The notes beneath the pieces were generated by a model that had not been told where the DNA came from, searched no databases, and saw only the letters and a list, made by a program, of their open reading frames with translations. DNA of 64,000 nucleotides from Streptococcus sp. oral taxon 431 (lineage in GTDB: Bacteria; Bacillota; Bacilli; Lactobacillales; Streptococcaceae): the NCBI RefSeq assembly GCF_001553685.1, contig NZ_CP014264.1:876001-940000 (forward strand), read 5' to 3'. This document shows positions 36,878-47,093 of the stretch, piece by piece (the first letter of the stretch is position 1; the number at the start of each line of letters is the position of its first letter). The translations under genes were made by a program, and so were the position numbers.

Positions 36878-38291
36878 GGCTCTATAATATTTGTAGTGGG
36901 TAAATCCCCTATAGATATTATGGAGCCTATTTTGTGTAGAAAAAAAGTCCCATAAGATCTATAATGAAAAGCGACTAAACAACTCATTAGAAAGAATCAT
37001 ATGGAACAATTACATTTTATCACAAAACTGCTTGATATCAAAGACACAAATATCAAGATTCTAGATATCATCAATATGGATACACACAAGGAAATTGTCG
37101 CTAAACTGGACTATGACGCCCCGTCTTGCCCTGAGTGCGGATGTCAAATGAAGAAATATGATTTTCAAAAACCGTCGAAAATTCCTTACCTCGAAACGAC
37201 TGGTATGCCTACTAGAATCCTCCTTAGAAAACGCCGTTTCAAGTGCTATCATTGCTCGAAAATGATAGTCGCTGAAACCTCTATCGTTAAGAAGAATCAT
37301 CAAATTCCTCGTATTATCAACCAAAAGATTGCTCAAAAGTTGATTGAAAAGACTTCTATGACTGATATTGCACATCAGCTATCCATTTCAACTTCAACTG
37401 TCATTCGTAAACTCAATAACTTTCACTTTAAGCATGATTTTTCTCGTCTTCCAGAGATTATGTCTTGGGACGAGTATTCTTTTACCAAGGGAAAGATGAG
37501 TTTTATCGCACAAGATTTTGATCAGCTCAATATCATTACTGTTCTTGAGGGAAGAACACAAGCTATCATCCGCAATCACTTTCTTCGCTACGATAGAGCG
37601 ATCCGATGTCGAGTGAAAATCATTACTATGGATATGTTTAGTCCGTACTATAACTTGGCTAAACAGCTTTTTCCATGTGCTAAAATCGTTCTAGATCGTT
37701 TTCACATTGTTCAACATCTTAGCCGAGCTATAAGTCGGGTTCGTGTCCAAATCATGAATCAATTTGAGCGAAAATCTCATGAATACAAGGCTATCAAGCG
37801 CTATTGGAAACTCATCCAACAAGATAGCCGTAAACTGAGTGATAAACGTTTTTATCGCCCTACTTTTCGCATGCACTTAACTAATAAAGAGATTCTAGAC
37901 AAGCTTTTGAGCTATTCCGAAGAGTTGAAACACCACTATAATCTCTATCAGCTCTTGCTTTTTCACTTTCAGAATAAAGAGCTCGAGAAATTTTTCGGAC
38001 TTATTGAAGACAATCTAAAAAAGGTTCATCCTCTTTTTCAGACTGTCTTTAAGACATTTCTCAAGGACAAAGAGAAAATTGTCAACGCCCTTCAATTGCC
38101 CTATTCCAACGCTAAATTGGAAGCGACTAATAATCTCATTAAACTCATCAAACGAAATGCTTTTGGTTTTAGGAACTTTAACAACTTTAAGAAACGAATT
38201 TTCATCGCTCTGAATATAAAAATGGAGAGGACAACGATTGTCCTCTCCAGATGTTAGCTTTTATTCAACCCACTACAGTTGACAAAGAGCC
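36878..38291 (+). mobile_element. ISL3-family insertion sequence, complete
   Basis: A 1414-base element with imperfect terminal inverted repeats of about 25 bases. The left end starts GGCTCTATAATATTTGTAGT and the right end, read inward on the minus strand, GGCTCTTTGTCAACTGTAGT. It carries one intact transposase gene and is bounded by the perfect 8-base duplication ACTAAAAA, as usual for ISL3. The left end folds into a hairpin (36877-36927, GGCTC.ATAATAT against ATATTAT.GAGCC), which would stop transcripts entering from outside. It is related to IS1167/IS1193-type elements; the exact name needs a search. Confidence 0.93.
37001..38257 (+). CDS. ISL3-family transposase
   Basis: A 418-residue transposase. 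The N-terminal zinc-binding part has CPECGCQMK and a second CYHCSK pair, followed by a helix-turn-helix (MTDIAHQLSISTSTVIRKL). The DDE core is visible: Asp in MSWDEYSF, Asp in ITMDMFSPYY, and Glu in NAKLEATNNLIKLIKRNAFGF. The C-terminus FIALNIKMERTTIVLSR is complete, so the enzyme is probably active. The start at 37001 lies 123 bases inside the element; no strong ribosome binding site precedes it. Confidence 0.95.
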   Translation: MEQLHFITKLLDIKDTNIKILDIINMDTHKEIVAKLDYDAPSCPECGCQMKKYDFQKPSKIPYLETTGMPTRILLRKRRFKCYHCSKMIVAETSIVKKNHQIPRIINQKIAQKLIEKTSMTDIAHQLSISTSTVIRKLNNFHFKHDFSRLPEIMSWDEYSFTKGKMSFIAQDFDQLNIITVLEGRTQAIIRNHFLRYDRAIRCRVKIITMDMFSPYYNLAKQLFPCAKIVLDRFHIVQHLSRAISRVRVQIMNQFERKSHEYKAIKRYWKLIQQDSRKLSDKRFYRPTFRMHLTNKEILDKLLSYSEELKHHYNLYQLLLFHFQNKELEKFFGLIEDNLKKVHPLFQTVFKTFLKDKEKIVNALQLPYSNAKLEATNNLIKLIKRNAFGFRNFNNFKKRIFIALNIKMERTTIVLSRC

Positions 38292-38299
38292 ACTAAAAA
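38292..38299 (+). repeat. Target site duplication, right copy
   Basis: ACTAAAAA directly after the right inverted repeat, identical to 36870-36877. Confidence 0.9.
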
Positions 38300-38320
38300 A
38301 AGAACTCAAGCGAGTCCCTT
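38296..38320 (-). terminator. Terminator of ffh, formerly shared with the RluD-type gene
   Basis: On the minus strand GGGACTC, loop GCTT, GAGTTC, then TTTTTTT. It starts directly behind the ffh stop. Before the IS insertion it lay a few bases behind the convergent pseudouridine synthase gene and could serve both. Confidence 0.75.
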
Positions 38321-39886
38321 TTATTTGCGTTTTTTCTTAGCTTTTTTCATTTTATTGGCCATGCGTTTCATGGATTGCTTCATGGCAAATTCCCCGATTT
38401 TGCCCTTGAGACCTCCACCGAACATCTGGCTCATATCTGGCATTCCTGCTCCACCAAGAGCTGACAAGTCAGGCATACCACCTTGTCCCATCATACCTTC
38501 AAGGGCTGACATATCCATACCCCCAGGCATATTTTTAGGAAGATTGTTAGGGTTGATGCCCATCTGTTTCATCATCTTGTTCATGTCACCAGACATGACA
38601 CCTTGCATGAGTTGTTTAGCTTGGTTGAAGTCCTTGATGAACTTGTTGACTTCGATAAAGGTATTACCAGAACCGGCAGCGATACGACGACGGCGACTTG
38701 GAGTAAGCAAGTCTGGGTTTTCACGTTCTTCAGGAGTCATAGAAGAGACGATGGCACGTTTACGAGCAATTTGTTTTTCATCCACCTTCATATTTTGAAG
38801 GGCAGGATTGTTGGCCATACCTGGAATCATCTTGAGCAAATCTTCCATTGGTCCCATATTTTGCACCTGATCCAACTGATCGATGAAATCGTTGAAATCA
38901 AAGGTGTTTTCTCGCATCTTTTCAGCCATTTCAATGGCTTTTTGCTCATCGTATTCTTGGGAAGCTTTCTCAATCAGAGTCAGCATATCCCCCATACCGA
39001 GAATACGGCTAGCCATACGATCAGGGTGGAAGGTTTCAATGTCGGTAATCTTTTCACCAGTACCAGTGAACTTGATTGGTTTTCCAGTGATGTGACGAAC
39101 AGAAAGGGCAGCACCACCACGAGTATCACCATCAATCTTTGTAAGGATGACACCAGTAACTTCTAACTGAGCGTTGAATTCACGCGCAACGTTTGCAGCT
39201 TCCTGACCAATCATGGCATCGATGACCAAGAGAATCTCATTTGGTTGAGCAAGTGCTTTAACATCACGGAGCTCATTCATGAGAAGTTCATCAATTTGCA
39301 AACGACCGGCCGTATCGATCAAGACATAGTCGTTATGGTTAGCTTTCGCTTGCTCCAAACCTTGGCGAACAATCTCAACTGCAGGAACTTCAGTACCAAG
39401 AGCAAATACGGGAACATCAATCTGTTGTCCAAGTGTTTTCAACTGGTCAATAGCAGCAGGACGATAGATATCGGCCGCAATCATCAAAGGACGAGCATCC
39501 TCTTCCCTTTTAAGTTTGTTAGCAAGTTTACCTGCAAAAGTTGTTTTACCAGCCCCCTGCAAACCGACCATCATGATAATGGTTGGGATTTTTGGTGACT
39601 TGACAATCTCAGCAGTGTCTGAACCAAGAACTTCCGTCAATTCTTCATTGACAATCTTGATGATTTGTTGGGCTGGATTGAGGGTGTCAATAACCTCATG
39701 CCCAATCGCACGTTCGCGAACCTTTTTGATAAAGTCCTTGACTACAGGAAGAGCAACGTCGGCTTCTAAAAGAGCCAGACGGATTTCCTTGGTTGCTTCT
39801 TGGATATTACTCTCTGTGATTTTTCCTTTTTTACGTAGGTTTTTAAAAACGTTCTGCAAACGTTCTGTTAAATTTTCAAATGCCAT
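38321..39886 (-). CDS. ffh: Signal recognition particle protein Ffh
   Basis: SRP54 homologue that binds signal sequences and 4.5S-type RNA and docks with FtsY. The 521 residues comprise the N domain, the GTPase domain with GLQGAGKTTFAGKLA, DTAGRLQ and TKIDGDTRGG, and the Met-rich M domain from about residue 300 (GGMDMSALEGMMGQGG), which ends in a Lys-rich tail. It is the third gene of the minus-strand unit ylxM - 71-residue gene - ffh. FtsY is at 48975. Confidence 0.97.
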   Translation of the reverse strand: MAFENLTERLQNVFKNLRKKGKITESNIQEATKEIRLALLEADVALPVVKDFIKKVRERAIGHEVIDTLNPAQQIIKIVNEELTEVLGSDTAEIVKSPKIPTIIMMVGLQGAGKTTFAGKLANKLKREEDARPLMIAADIYRPAAIDQLKTLGQQIDVPVFALGTEVPAVEIVRQGLEQAKANHNDYVLIDTAGRLQIDELLMNELRDVKALAQPNEILLVIDAMIGQEAANVAREFNAQLEVTGVILTKIDGDTRGGAALSVRHITGKPIKFTGTGEKITDIETFHPDRMASRILGMGDMLTLIEKASQEYDEQKAIEMAEKMRENTFDFNDFIDQLDQVQNMGPMEDLLKMIPGMANNPALQNMKVDEKQIARKRAIVSSMTPEERENPDLLTPSRRRRIAAGSGNTFIEVNKFIKDFNQAKQLMQGVMSGDMNKMMKQMGINPNNLPKNMPGGMDMSALEGMMGQGGMPDLSALGGAGMPDMSQMFGGGLKGKIGEFAMKQSMKRMANKMKKAKKKRK

Positions 39887-39903
39887 ATTTTTCTCCTATT
39901 TTT

Positions 39904-40119
39904 TCAATTCAGTGGAAATCGTCCGAAATGTTGCAAACACTCTAGTTCTTCGGGTGTGACTTCTTTCATGATTTCATTTGGATATCCCCAACAGCTAAAA
40001 CCTATTTGCATAGCTTTAGAGATATCATTGGGCGAGGTAATCTGTAGTCGACTAGGAAATGGTTCCTCTGCAGCTAATAATTTACAGGGTATCCCTTTAT
40101 AGACGACAAGATTTTCCAT
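39904..40119 (-). CDS. Small conserved protein between ylxM and ffh
   Basis: A 71-residue soluble protein (MENLVVYKGIPCKLLAAEE... ending LECLQHFGRFPLN). It has four Cys (residues 12, 43, 60 and one other nearby) and no membrane segment. I do not recognise a family. It begins 2 bases behind the ylxM stop and ends 17 bases before ffh, so it is tied to SRP expression. GGGAGTAAT precedes the ATG. The tight operon position supports a real gene. Confidence 0.7.
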   Translation of the reverse strand: MENLVVYKGIPCKLLAAEEPFPSRLQITSPNDISKAMQIGFSCWGYPNEIMKEVTPEELECLQHFGRFPLN

Positions 40120-40121
40120 GA

Positions 40122-40454
40122 TTACTCCCTATTATCAATACTGGTCAAAATCTCAATTTGCTCTTGCAGAAAAGTATCCTCTGGATAACGCTCCAAAATC
40201 TGATCAAAAATCTGACTGCGAACAATGTAGTCAGAGTACATATGGAGCTTCATTTCATAATCTTCCAGTATCTTTTCTGTACGTTTGATATTGTCATAAA
40301 CAGCCTGGCGACTAACGCCGAATTCTTCAGCGATTTCAGCCAAACTATAGTCGTCTGCATAGTAGAGTTCGATATAGTTCATCTGCTTATCAGTCAAAAG
40401 GGCTGCATAAAATTCAAACAGAGCATTCATTCGATTGGTTTTTTCAATTTCCAT
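40122..40454 (-). CDS. ylxM: YlxM, putative SRP-associated HTH protein (UPF0122)
   Basis: A 110-residue UPF0122 protein with a sigma-70 region 4-like helix-turn-helix ([23 protein letters not shown], residues about 36-58). YlxM sits in front of ffh in most Firmicutes and has been linked to SRP GTPase activity in streptococci. Its ATG lies only 7 bases after the -10 box TGGTATAAT on the minus strand, so its mRNA is probably leaderless; no Shine-Dalgarno sequence is possible there. Confidence 0.93.
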   Translation of the reverse strand: MEIEKTNRMNALFEFYAALLTDKQMNYIELYYADDYSLAEIAEEFGVSRQAVYDNIKRTEKILEDYEMKLHMYSDYIVRSQIFDQILERYPEDTFLQEQIEILTSIDNRE

Positions 40455-40470
40455 AAGATTTATTATACCA
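40452..40470 (-). promoter_or_regulatory. Extended -10 promoter abutting ylxM start (leaderless)
   Basis: On the minus strand TGGTATAAT (40470-40462) is followed by AAATCTT and the ATG at 40454-40452. The geometry is the same as at hemW, and 17 of 19 bases agree between the two regions. A GC-rich inverted repeat (AGCCC / GGGCT, 40477-40499) lies just upstream. Confidence 0.7.
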
Positions 40471-40564
40471 AAAAAAAGCCCAATCCGCTAGCTGGGGGCT
40501 GATTTTAGCTAGAAGTTAGAAAATAAGCTTTTCACTGTTCTTTTCTGACTATGAAGGCTTTTTT

Positions 40565-40573
40565 TGATATAAT
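40565..40573 (+). promoter_or_regulatory. Extended -10 promoter of rnc-smc
   Basis: TGATATAAT at 40565-40573, 34 bases before the rnc ATG, divergent from ylxM. Confidence 0.7.
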
Positions 40574-40607
40574 GGATAGGATTATAATGATTTAGAAAGA
40601 GGTAATC

Positions 40608-41306
40608 ATGAAAGAATTAGAATCAGTGTTACAAGACCGTTTTGAGCTTGTTTTTGCAGATAAAAGCTTACTTGAAACAGCTTTTACCCATACCAGTTAT
40701 GCCAATGAGCACCGCCTCTTAAAAATTTCACACAATGAACGCTTGGAATTTTTAGGAGACGCTGTTCTGCAATTATTGATTTCAGAATATCTGTTTAAAA
40801 AATACCCTAAAAAACCAGAAGGGGACCTGTCAAAACTACGAGCTATGATTGTCCGTGAGGAGAGTTTGGCTGGTTTTGCCCGTGATTGTCAGTTTGACCA
40901 GTTTATCAAGCTTGGTAAGGGTGAGGAAAAATCGGGAGGCCGTAACCGAGATACGATCTTGGGCGACGCCTTTGAAGCCTTTTTGGGTGCCCTGCTTTTA
41001 GATAAGGATATAAAAACTGTTAAAACCTTTATCTACCAAGTCATGATTCCAAAGGTTGAAGCTGGCGATTTTGAGATGATCAAGGATTATAAGACTCACC
41101 TTCAAGAATTGCTCCAAGTTAATGGTGATGTTGATATTCGTTATCAAGTGATTTCAGAGATTGGGCCAGCCCATGATAAGATGTTTGAAGTTGAAGTCCT
41201 TGTTGAGGGGCAAAGTCTAGGTTCAGGTAAAGGACGCTCTAAAAAATTGGCCGAGCAGGAAGCCGCTAAAAATGCAGTTGAGAAAGGGCTGGATTCATGT
41301 ATTTAA
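40608..41306 (+). CDS. rnc: Ribonuclease III
   Basis: Cuts double-stranded RNA, with roles in rRNA processing and mRNA decay. The 232 residues have the RNase III domain with [15 protein letters not shown] (signature, catalytic Asp near residue 50) and [16 protein letters not shown] (catalytic Glu/Asp near residue 120), then a dsRNA-binding domain ([15 protein letters not shown] to [14 protein letters not shown]). AGAAAGAGG precedes the ATG. The end overlaps smc by 10 bases. Confidence 0.97.
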   Translation: MKELESVLQDRFELVFADKSLLETAFTHTSYANEHRLLKISHNERLEFLGDAVLQLLISEYLFKKYPKKPEGDLSKLRAMIVREESLAGFARDCQFDQFIKLGKGEEKSGGRNRDTILGDAFEAFLGALLLDKDIKTVKTFIYQVMIPKVEAGDFEMIKDYKTHLQELLQVNGDVDIRYQVISEIGPAHDKMFEVEVLVEGQSLGSGKGRSKKLAEQEAAKNAVEKGLDSCI

Positions 41307-44300
41307 AGGAAATTGAGATCCAAGGGTTTAAGTCCTTTGCTGACAAGACCAAGGTTGTTTTTGACCAAGGGGTGACGGCGGTTGTAGGACCAAATGGCTC
41401 TGGGAAATCAAATATTACTGAAAGCCTCCGTTGGGCACTTGGAGAATCCAGTGTCAAGAGTCTGCGTGGTGGTAAGATGCCAGATGTCATCTTTGCAGGA
41501 ACAGAAAGTCGGAAACCTTTAAATTATGCATCTGTTACTGTTACTCTGGATAATCAAGATGGCTTTATCAAGGATGCAGGACAGGAAATCAAGGTGGAGC
41601 GCCATATCTATCGGAGCGGAGATAGTGAGTACAAGATTGACGGCAAAAAAGTTCGTCTTCGTGATATTCATGACCTCTTCTTAGATACTGGACTTGGACG
41701 TGATTCCTTCTCCATCATTTCCCAAGGGAAGGTCGAAGAAATCTTTAACTCTAAGCCTGAAGAACGTCGCGCTATTTTTGAAGAAGCTGCCGGAGTTTTA
41801 AAATATAAAACCCGTCGCAAAGAAACTGAAAGTAAACTGCAACAAACTCAAGACAATTTAGATCGCTTGGAAGACATCATCTATGAGTTGGATAATCAAA
41901 TCAAACCATTAGAAAAGCAAGCAGCAACAGCCCGTAAATTTATAGAACTAGACGGACAACGTAAAGCCATCTACTTGGATGTTTTGGTCGCACAAATTCA
42001 AGCCAATAAGGCTGACTTGGATCTAACAGAAGTGGAATTAAACCAAGTTCAGGAACTTTTGACCAGCTATTATCAAAAACGCCAGTCACTAGAGCTTGAA
42101 AATCAAACTCTCAAGAAGCAGAGACAAGATTTACAAGCAGAGATGGCTAAAGATCAAACTAGTTTGATGGATTTGACAAGTTTAATCAGTGATTTGGAAC
42201 GTAAGTTGGCCTTGTCTAAACTTGAGACTGAGCAGGTTGCTCTTAATCAACAAGAGGCACAGGCTCGTTTGGCTAGTTTGGACGAAAAGAGAAATGTTCT
42301 CATTCAAGAGAAGGAAGAAAAAGAAACAAATCTCAGTCAGTTAGAAGAAAATCTAGCTGTCAATACTAAGGAAGTCAATCGTTTAGAAGCTGAGTTGTTA
42401 GCTTTTTCTGATGATCCAGACCAAATGATTGAGCAATTGCGTGAACGTTTCGTTGCCTTTTTACAAGAAGAAGCTGATGTGTCTAACCAGCTGACACGTA
42501 TTGAAAATGACCTTGAAAATAGTCGCCAACAGACTCAAAAGCAGGAAGAACAATTAGTATCCTTGAAGGAACAATTGGCTACTGCCAAGTCTAAGGCTGC
42601 TGACCAAGAGCTTGCCCTAAAGTCTGCTAAAGAAGAAGTACAGAACTTACTCGCTGACTATCAAACCAGTGCCAAAGAAGAAGAAGCACAAAAGCAGGCT
42701 TATCAAAGCCAGCAAAATCAACTATTTGACCGCTTGGATAGTCTGAAAAACAAGCAGGCCAAGGCGCAAAGTTTGGAAAACATTCTTAAAAACCATAGTA
42801 ATTTCTATGCTGGTGTTAAGAGTGTTTTACAAGAGAAAAATCGCCTAGGAGGTATTGTTGGAGCTGTTAGTGAACATTTAACCTTTGATGTTCGTTATCA
42901 GACAGCACTTGAAATTGCTCTTGGTGCAAGTAGCCAACACATTATCGTTGAAGATGAACAGGCAGCAACAAAGGCCATCGATTTTCTTAAGAGAAACCGA
43001 GCTGGTCGCGCTACCTTCCTACCTTTGACAACGATTAAGGCTCGTAGCATTTCTGGTCAGAACCAAGATGTGATTGCCTCAAGTCCAGGTTTTCTTGGTA
43101 TGGCAGATGAACTGGTTACCTTTGATGCCAAACATGAAGCAATATTTAAAAACTTGCTAGCTACAACAGCAATCTTTGATACGGTAGAGCATGCGCGTGA
43201 TGCAGCTCGTAAGGTACGTTATCAGGTTCGTATGGTAACTCTCGATGGTACAGAATTGCGAACAGGTGGTTCTTATGCTGGTGGTGCTAATCGTCAGAAT
43301 AACAGTATTTTCATCAAGCCTGAATTAGAACAGTTGCAAAAAGAGATTGCTCAAGAAGAAAAACTTCTTCGTCAAGAGGAAGAAAATCTGAAATCTGTTC
43401 AAGAAGGCTTGACAGCCCTCAGTCAAACTTTGGAGACTATTAAGTCTCAAGGAGAGCAAGCTCGTATAGAGGAGCAGGGCTTATATCTTGCTTATCAACA
43501 AACTTGCCAGCAAGTCGAAGAACTCGAAACACTTCTAGAACTTCAGGAAAAAGAATTAAACAATCTCAGAGATGGAGATTGGCAAGCTGAAAAAGAAAAA
43601 TGCCAAGAACGTCTTTCAATCATTGCAACTGAAAAGCAAAAGCTAGAATCAGAAATTGAAGAAATCAAGTCCAATAAAAATGCTATCCAGGAACGTTATC
43701 AAAACTTGCAGGATAAACTTTCCCAAGAACGTCTGCTCAAAACAGAAATGATAGGGCGAAAACGTTACGAAGTTGCAGATATTGAACGGATTAACAAGGA
43801 ACTTGAGAACCTCAATATCGAGCAAGATGAAATCGAACGTCTTCTCCAAGAAAAGGTAGACAATCTTGAAAAAGTTGATACAGAACTTTTGGCCAAGCAG
43901 GAAGCAGAAGCCAAGAGTCAGAAGGAAGAAATTCAACAAGGGCTCATTCGTAAGCAGTTTGAACTAGATGATATTGAAGGTCAGTTGGATGATATTGCCA
44001 GTCATTTGGATCAAGCTCGTCAGAAAAATGAAGAATGGATTCGTAAGCAAACACGTGCAGAGGCAACTAAAGAGAAGATTACGGACCGCCTTCGCTATCT
44101 TCAAGGTCAACTGACTGAAGAATACCAGATTAGTTATACTGAAGCATTAGAACAAGCCAACCAATTGGAAGACTTGGCTGTCGCTGAACAAAAGGTCAAG
44201 GATTTGGAAAAATCCATTCGTTCACTTGGTCCAGTCAATTTGGATGCCATTGAACAGTTTGACGAAGTTCACGAACGCTTGGAATTCTTAAATAGTCAGC

Positions 44301-44836
44301 GAGATGATATTCTTTCTGCTAAAAACTTACTTCTTGAAACCATTACAGAGATGAATGATGAAGTGAAAGAACGCTTTAAGTCAACATTCGAAGCTATTCG
44401 TGAGTCCTTTAAGGTGACCTTCAAGCAGATGTTTGGTGGTGGTCAAGCGGATCTAATCTTGACCGAGGGAGATTTATTGACAGCAGGTGTTGAAATCTCT
44501 GTTCAACCGCCAGGTAAGAAAATCCAATCTCTCAACCTCATGAGTGGTGGAGAGAAGGCCTTGTCAGCTCTTGCTTTGCTTTTCTCAATCATTCGTGTCA
44601 AGACCATTCCATTTGTTATTTTGGATGAAGTAGAGGCTGCACTCGATGAAGCTAACGTTAAACGCTTTGGAGATTATCTCAACCGATTTGACAAGGATAG
44701 CCAGTTTATCGTCGTTACCCACCGTAAGGGTACCATGGCGGCCGCAGACTCTATCTATGGGGTGACCATGCAAGAATCTGGTGTCTCTAAGATTGTGTCT
44801 GTTAAACTAAAAGACTTAGAGAATATGGATGCTTAG
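41297..44836 (+). CDS. smc: Chromosome segregation protein SMC
   Basis: SMC ATPase that compacts and separates the chromosome together with ScpA and ScpB. The 1179 residues are the full family length: N-terminal Walker [11 protein letters not shown] (residues about 32-41), coiled coil to about 500, hinge ([19 protein letters not shown] to about 680), second coiled coil, and C-terminal head with [18 protein letters not shown] and Walker [16 protein letters not shown]. It starts inside the end of rnc, the usual streptococcal pair. Confidence 0.98.
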   Translation: MYLKEIEIQGFKSFADKTKVVFDQGVTAVVGPNGSGKSNITESLRWALGESSVKSLRGGKMPDVIFAGTESRKPLNYASVTVTLDNQDGFIKDAGQEIKVERHIYRSGDSEYKIDGKKVRLRDIHDLFLDTGLGRDSFSIISQGKVEEIFNSKPEERRAIFEEAAGVLKYKTRRKETESKLQQTQDNLDRLEDIIYELDNQIKPLEKQAATARKFIELDGQRKAIYLDVLVAQIQANKADLDLTEVELNQVQELLTSYYQKRQSLELENQTLKKQRQDLQAEMAKDQTSLMDLTSLISDLERKLALSKLETEQVALNQQEAQARLASLDEKRNVLIQEKEEKETNLSQLEENLAVNTKEVNRLEAELLAFSDDPDQMIEQLRERFVAFLQEEADVSNQLTRIENDLENSRQQTQKQEEQLVSLKEQLATAKSKAADQELALKSAKEEVQNLLADYQTSAKEEEAQKQAYQSQQNQLFDRLDSLKNKQAKAQSLENILKNHSNFYAGVKSVLQEKNRLGGIVGAVSEHLTFDVRYQTALEIALGASSQHIIVEDEQAATKAIDFLKRNRAGRATFLPLTTIKARSISGQNQDVIASSPGFLGMADELVTFDAKHEAIFKNLLATTAIFDTVEHARDAARKVRYQVRMVTLDGTELRTGGSYAGGANRQNNSIFIKPELEQLQKEIAQEEKLLRQEEENLKSVQEGLTALSQTLETIKSQGEQARIEEQGLYLAYQQTCQQVEELETLLELQEKELNNLRDGDWQAEKEKCQERLSIIATEKQKLESEIEEIKSNKNAIQERYQNLQDKLSQERLLKTEMIGRKRYEVADIERINKELENLNIEQDEIERLLQEKVDNLEKVDTELLAKQEAEAKSQKEEIQQGLIRKQFELDDIEGQLDDIASHLDQARQKNEEWIRKQTRAEATKEKITDRLRYLQGQLTEEYQISYTEALEQANQLEDLAVAEQKVKDLEKSIRSLGPVNLDAIEQFDEVHERLEFLNSQRDDILSAKNLLLETITEMNDEVKERFKSTFEAIRESFKVTFKQMFGGGQADLILTEGDLLTAGVEISVQPPGKKIQSLNLMSGGEKALSALALLFSIIRVKTIPFVILDEVEAALDEANVKRFGDYLNRFDKDSQFIVVTHRKGTMAAADSIYGVTMQESGVSKIVSVKLKDLENMDA

Positions 44837-44924
44837 TTTGTTTTCGATACAACATTTCAAGCTAAAGTATTTAGAATGACCTTCAAGAAGTCGGAGGGTT
44901 ACAAAAATAAATTGAGGAGCTTAT

Positions 44925-45584
44925 ATGGATTTCGATCTATTCCTAATGATCTGTAATTATATTGGGACTATAGCCTTTGCTGCTTCAGGTGCTATCAAAG
45001 GATTTGGTAAACGATTAGATATTTTTGGAATTAGTTTATTGGCAATTGTAACGGCAGTAGGCGGAGGGATTTTGAGAGATTCTATTATCAGTCGTTTTCC
45101 TTCCTCTCTTGCTGATCCCAGCCCGATTTATGTCTCTATCCTTGTAGCGGTTATCATGTATGTCTTTGTAACTTCAAAACAGGCCAATGCTAGTCATGAA
45201 AAAAAGTTCTATAAGTGGCTGAGAGAAGCTTACCTCATCTTTGACTCCATTGGGCTGATTATCTTTTCCTTGATTGGAGCGACAGCCTTAGTGGATAGTA
45301 AGCTAAATTTGATGTCTGCAGGTCTTTTAGCCTGCTTAACTGGTGCTGGTGGAGGTATTATCCGAGACCTCCTGATCAATGAAGTACCAAGTGTTCTAAA
45401 AGAAGATATTTATGCCCTTCTATCTTTCGTAATTGGAGTTATTTATTATTGGTTGGCCTTTGTCCTTCACTTTCCAAGAATCACTGTCTTTATCATTGTT
45501 TCTATTGTTGGTTTTGTGATTCGACTCTGCATCATTAAATTCCGACTCTCTTTGCCAAATATGGATAAGAGAACCTTGAATTGA
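44925..45584 (+). CDS. TRIC-type cation channel (UPF0126, YadS-like)
   Basis: A 219-residue membrane protein with seven membrane segments built as two repeats. Each repeat carries the Gly-rich kinked helix of the prokaryotic TRIC family: VGGGILRDSI (about 48-57) and GAGGGIIRDLLIN (about 132-144). It forms potassium-permeable trimers in other bacteria; earlier proposals called the family glycine transporters. GAGGAG precedes the ATG. It stands 88 bases behind smc. Confidence 0.88.
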   Translation: MDFDLFLMICNYIGTIAFAASGAIKGFGKRLDIFGISLLAIVTAVGGGILRDSIISRFPSSLADPSPIYVSILVAVIMYVFVTSKQANASHEKKFYKWLREAYLIFDSIGLIIFSLIGATALVDSKLNLMSAGLLACLTGAGGGIIRDLLINEVPSVLKEDIYALLSFVIGVIYYWLAFVLHFPRITVFIIVSIVGFVIRLCIIKFRLSLPNMDKRTLN

Positions 45585-45642
45585 TGAATGGCTGAAAGTT
45601 TGATTCTAAACCCGTAAATAAGTTTAAAATAGTCATTTTATC

Positions 45643-45681
45643 AGCGTCTAATCTCATGTGGATTAGGCGTTATTTTTTTGC
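45643..45681 (+). terminator. Terminator after the TRIC gene
   Basis: CGTCTAATC and GATTAGGCG are followed by TTATTTTTTT. Confidence 0.8.
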
Positions 45682-45756
45682 AAATACGGGAAATTAATGA
45701 TGTAAAGATTAATTTTTGCTATTATATTTGTAATTTAGAATAAGGTAGGAATAGCA

Positions 45757-46335
45757 ATGAGTAATTTGAAACATTCAGTTGATTTTATTAAAGAAATAGA
45801 GAAATTAAAGTCAGTGACAAGATTTAATAGAACTCTTGATGGCAGATTTGAAAATAGTGCCGAGCATTCCTGGCAGGGTGCCATAGCTGCGATGGTTCTT
45901 CAAGATTATTATCCTAAAAAATTGGATATGGAAAAAGTGATTCCTATGTTATTGATTCATGATTTAGGTGAGATTTATGCCGGAGATACTTGGGTTTTTG
46001 ATGATGAAAAAAAGCTTCATTCTCATGATAAAGAACTAGCATCTATAGAAAAAACAATGAGCCTCCTTCCAGAAGAGAAATATTTGAATATGAAAAATTT
46101 GTGGTTGGAATTTGAAAAAGGGCAGAGTGCTGAAGCAAGATATGCAAGAGTGATCGACGCCTTGGTACCACTGATAAATCACTTAGAAGTGTCAGAATTC
46201 AATTATAATCCTGATAATATCAGTGCAGAAATGGTATTAGAAAAGAAAAAGTTCATAAAAAGTGAATCGGAAGAATTATGGAAATTGACGGAAGACTTGA
46301 TTCAGGAAAGTGTGGAAAAGGGCTTATATTTTTAA
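45757..46335 (+). CDS. HD-domain phosphohydrolase (YfbR/HDDC2-like)
   Basis: A 192-residue HD protein. The metal-binding residues are visible: His in NSAEHSWQGA (about residue 35), HD in LLIHDLGEIYAGD (about 70-71) and Asp in YARVIDALVPLINH (about 130). Relatives are 5'-nucleotidases acting on deoxynucleoside monophosphates. It is AT-rich and alone, between smc-TRIC and a NUDIX gene on the other strand. AAGGTAGGAA lies before the ATG. Confidence 0.85.
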   Translation: MSNLKHSVDFIKEIEKLKSVTRFNRTLDGRFENSAEHSWQGAIAAMVLQDYYPKKLDMEKVIPMLLIHDLGEIYAGDTWVFDDEKKLHSHDKELASIEKTMSLLPEEKYLNMKNLWLEFEKGQSAEARYARVIDALVPLINHLEVSEFNYNPDNISAEMVLEKKKFIKSESEELWKLTEDLIQESVEKGLYF

Positions 46336-46449
46336 TAACAGTTAGCCCAATAGAAGATAGAATTTTAACCGGAGAATGGAAATATATATGATTAAACTTG
46401 TCACAACTGAAATCGGAATAAGGAAATTGATACAGTAAAATACAAAGAA

Positions 46450-46482
46450 AGCCTTGGAAACAGCTTATTCCAAGGCTTTTTA
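46450..46482. terminator. Terminator between convergent HD and NUDIX genes
   Basis: AGCCTTGGAA and TTCCAAGGCT form a perfect 10-bp stem with an 8-base loop, followed by TTTT; the upstream AAAG gives some T on the other strand too. Confidence 0.82.
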
Positions 46483-46560
46483 GCTATCTATAGATATAAG
46501 GAAAAAGTTGTTAGAGTAGATGATTTTTATTAGATAGCCTTGATTATACCGTAGAGAATA

Positions 46561-47028
46561 TTAGTCAAATAAAATTGTTTTGTTTTCACTAATGCATTTT
46601 TTATTATCATCCCAATAGTTAATACTTTCAAAGCTTCCTTTTCTTAAATAAAGTGGTAGCCTTTTTCTTATTTCATCTTGCATTGGTATTTTATCAATAT
46701 CTTTTAGATTCCACCATTTTGGCTCACCTTCAGCAGATGTGCTTAGTTCACCAGTAAACTGAGTACATAAAAAGTCATAGAAGACAAATCTCTCATTACC
46801 AATTGAATTAGTAAAGCCTGAAATTCCTTTTAATTCAAGATTTAATGCAGTGAGTCCAGTTTCTTCCTTTAGTTCCCGTAATGCAGCTTCAAAAAAACTT
46901 TCAGGGAATTCAACTTTTCCCCCCGGTGGAATCCAGCCAGGAAAATTATCGTGCTGTCTATTAAGTAATAAAATTTCTTGATTTTTCAAAACGCAAATAT
47001 TAACCCAGTTTTTGATTTTTTCAGTCAT
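46561..47028 (-). CDS. NUDIX hydrolase (8-oxo-dGTPase-like)
   Basis: A 155-residue NUDIX enzyme with the full box GGKVEFPESFFEAALRELKEETGL split here as G-x5-E-x7-RELKEETGL. IPPGGKVE and the late WWNLKDIDKIPM are typical of nucleotide-pool cleaning enzymes. The substrate is unproved. The ATG at 47028 with GGAGG 8 bases before it is chosen; an in-frame ATG at 47064 would add 12 residues (MLMKKYLLEVNN) without a better ribosome binding site. It is AT-rich like the neighbouring HD gene. Confidence 0.85.
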   Translation of the reverse strand: MTEKIKNWVNICVLKNQEILLLNRQHDNFPGWIPPGGKVEFPESFFEAALRELKEETGLTALNLELKGISGFTNSIGNERFVFYDFLCTQFTGELSTSAEGEPKWWNLKDIDKIPMQDEIRKRLPLYLRKGSFESINYWDDNKKCISENKTILFD

Positions 47029-47093
47029 ATTATTAACCTCCAACAAGTATTTTTTCATAAGCAAGATTATATGTCAAGAACTATATACTATTT

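Noticed and set aside
46391..46438. Sixteen-codon ORF MIKLVTTEIGIRKLIQ behind the HD gene
   Set aside because: Too short and without a family; it could be a gene relic, but nothing supports this.
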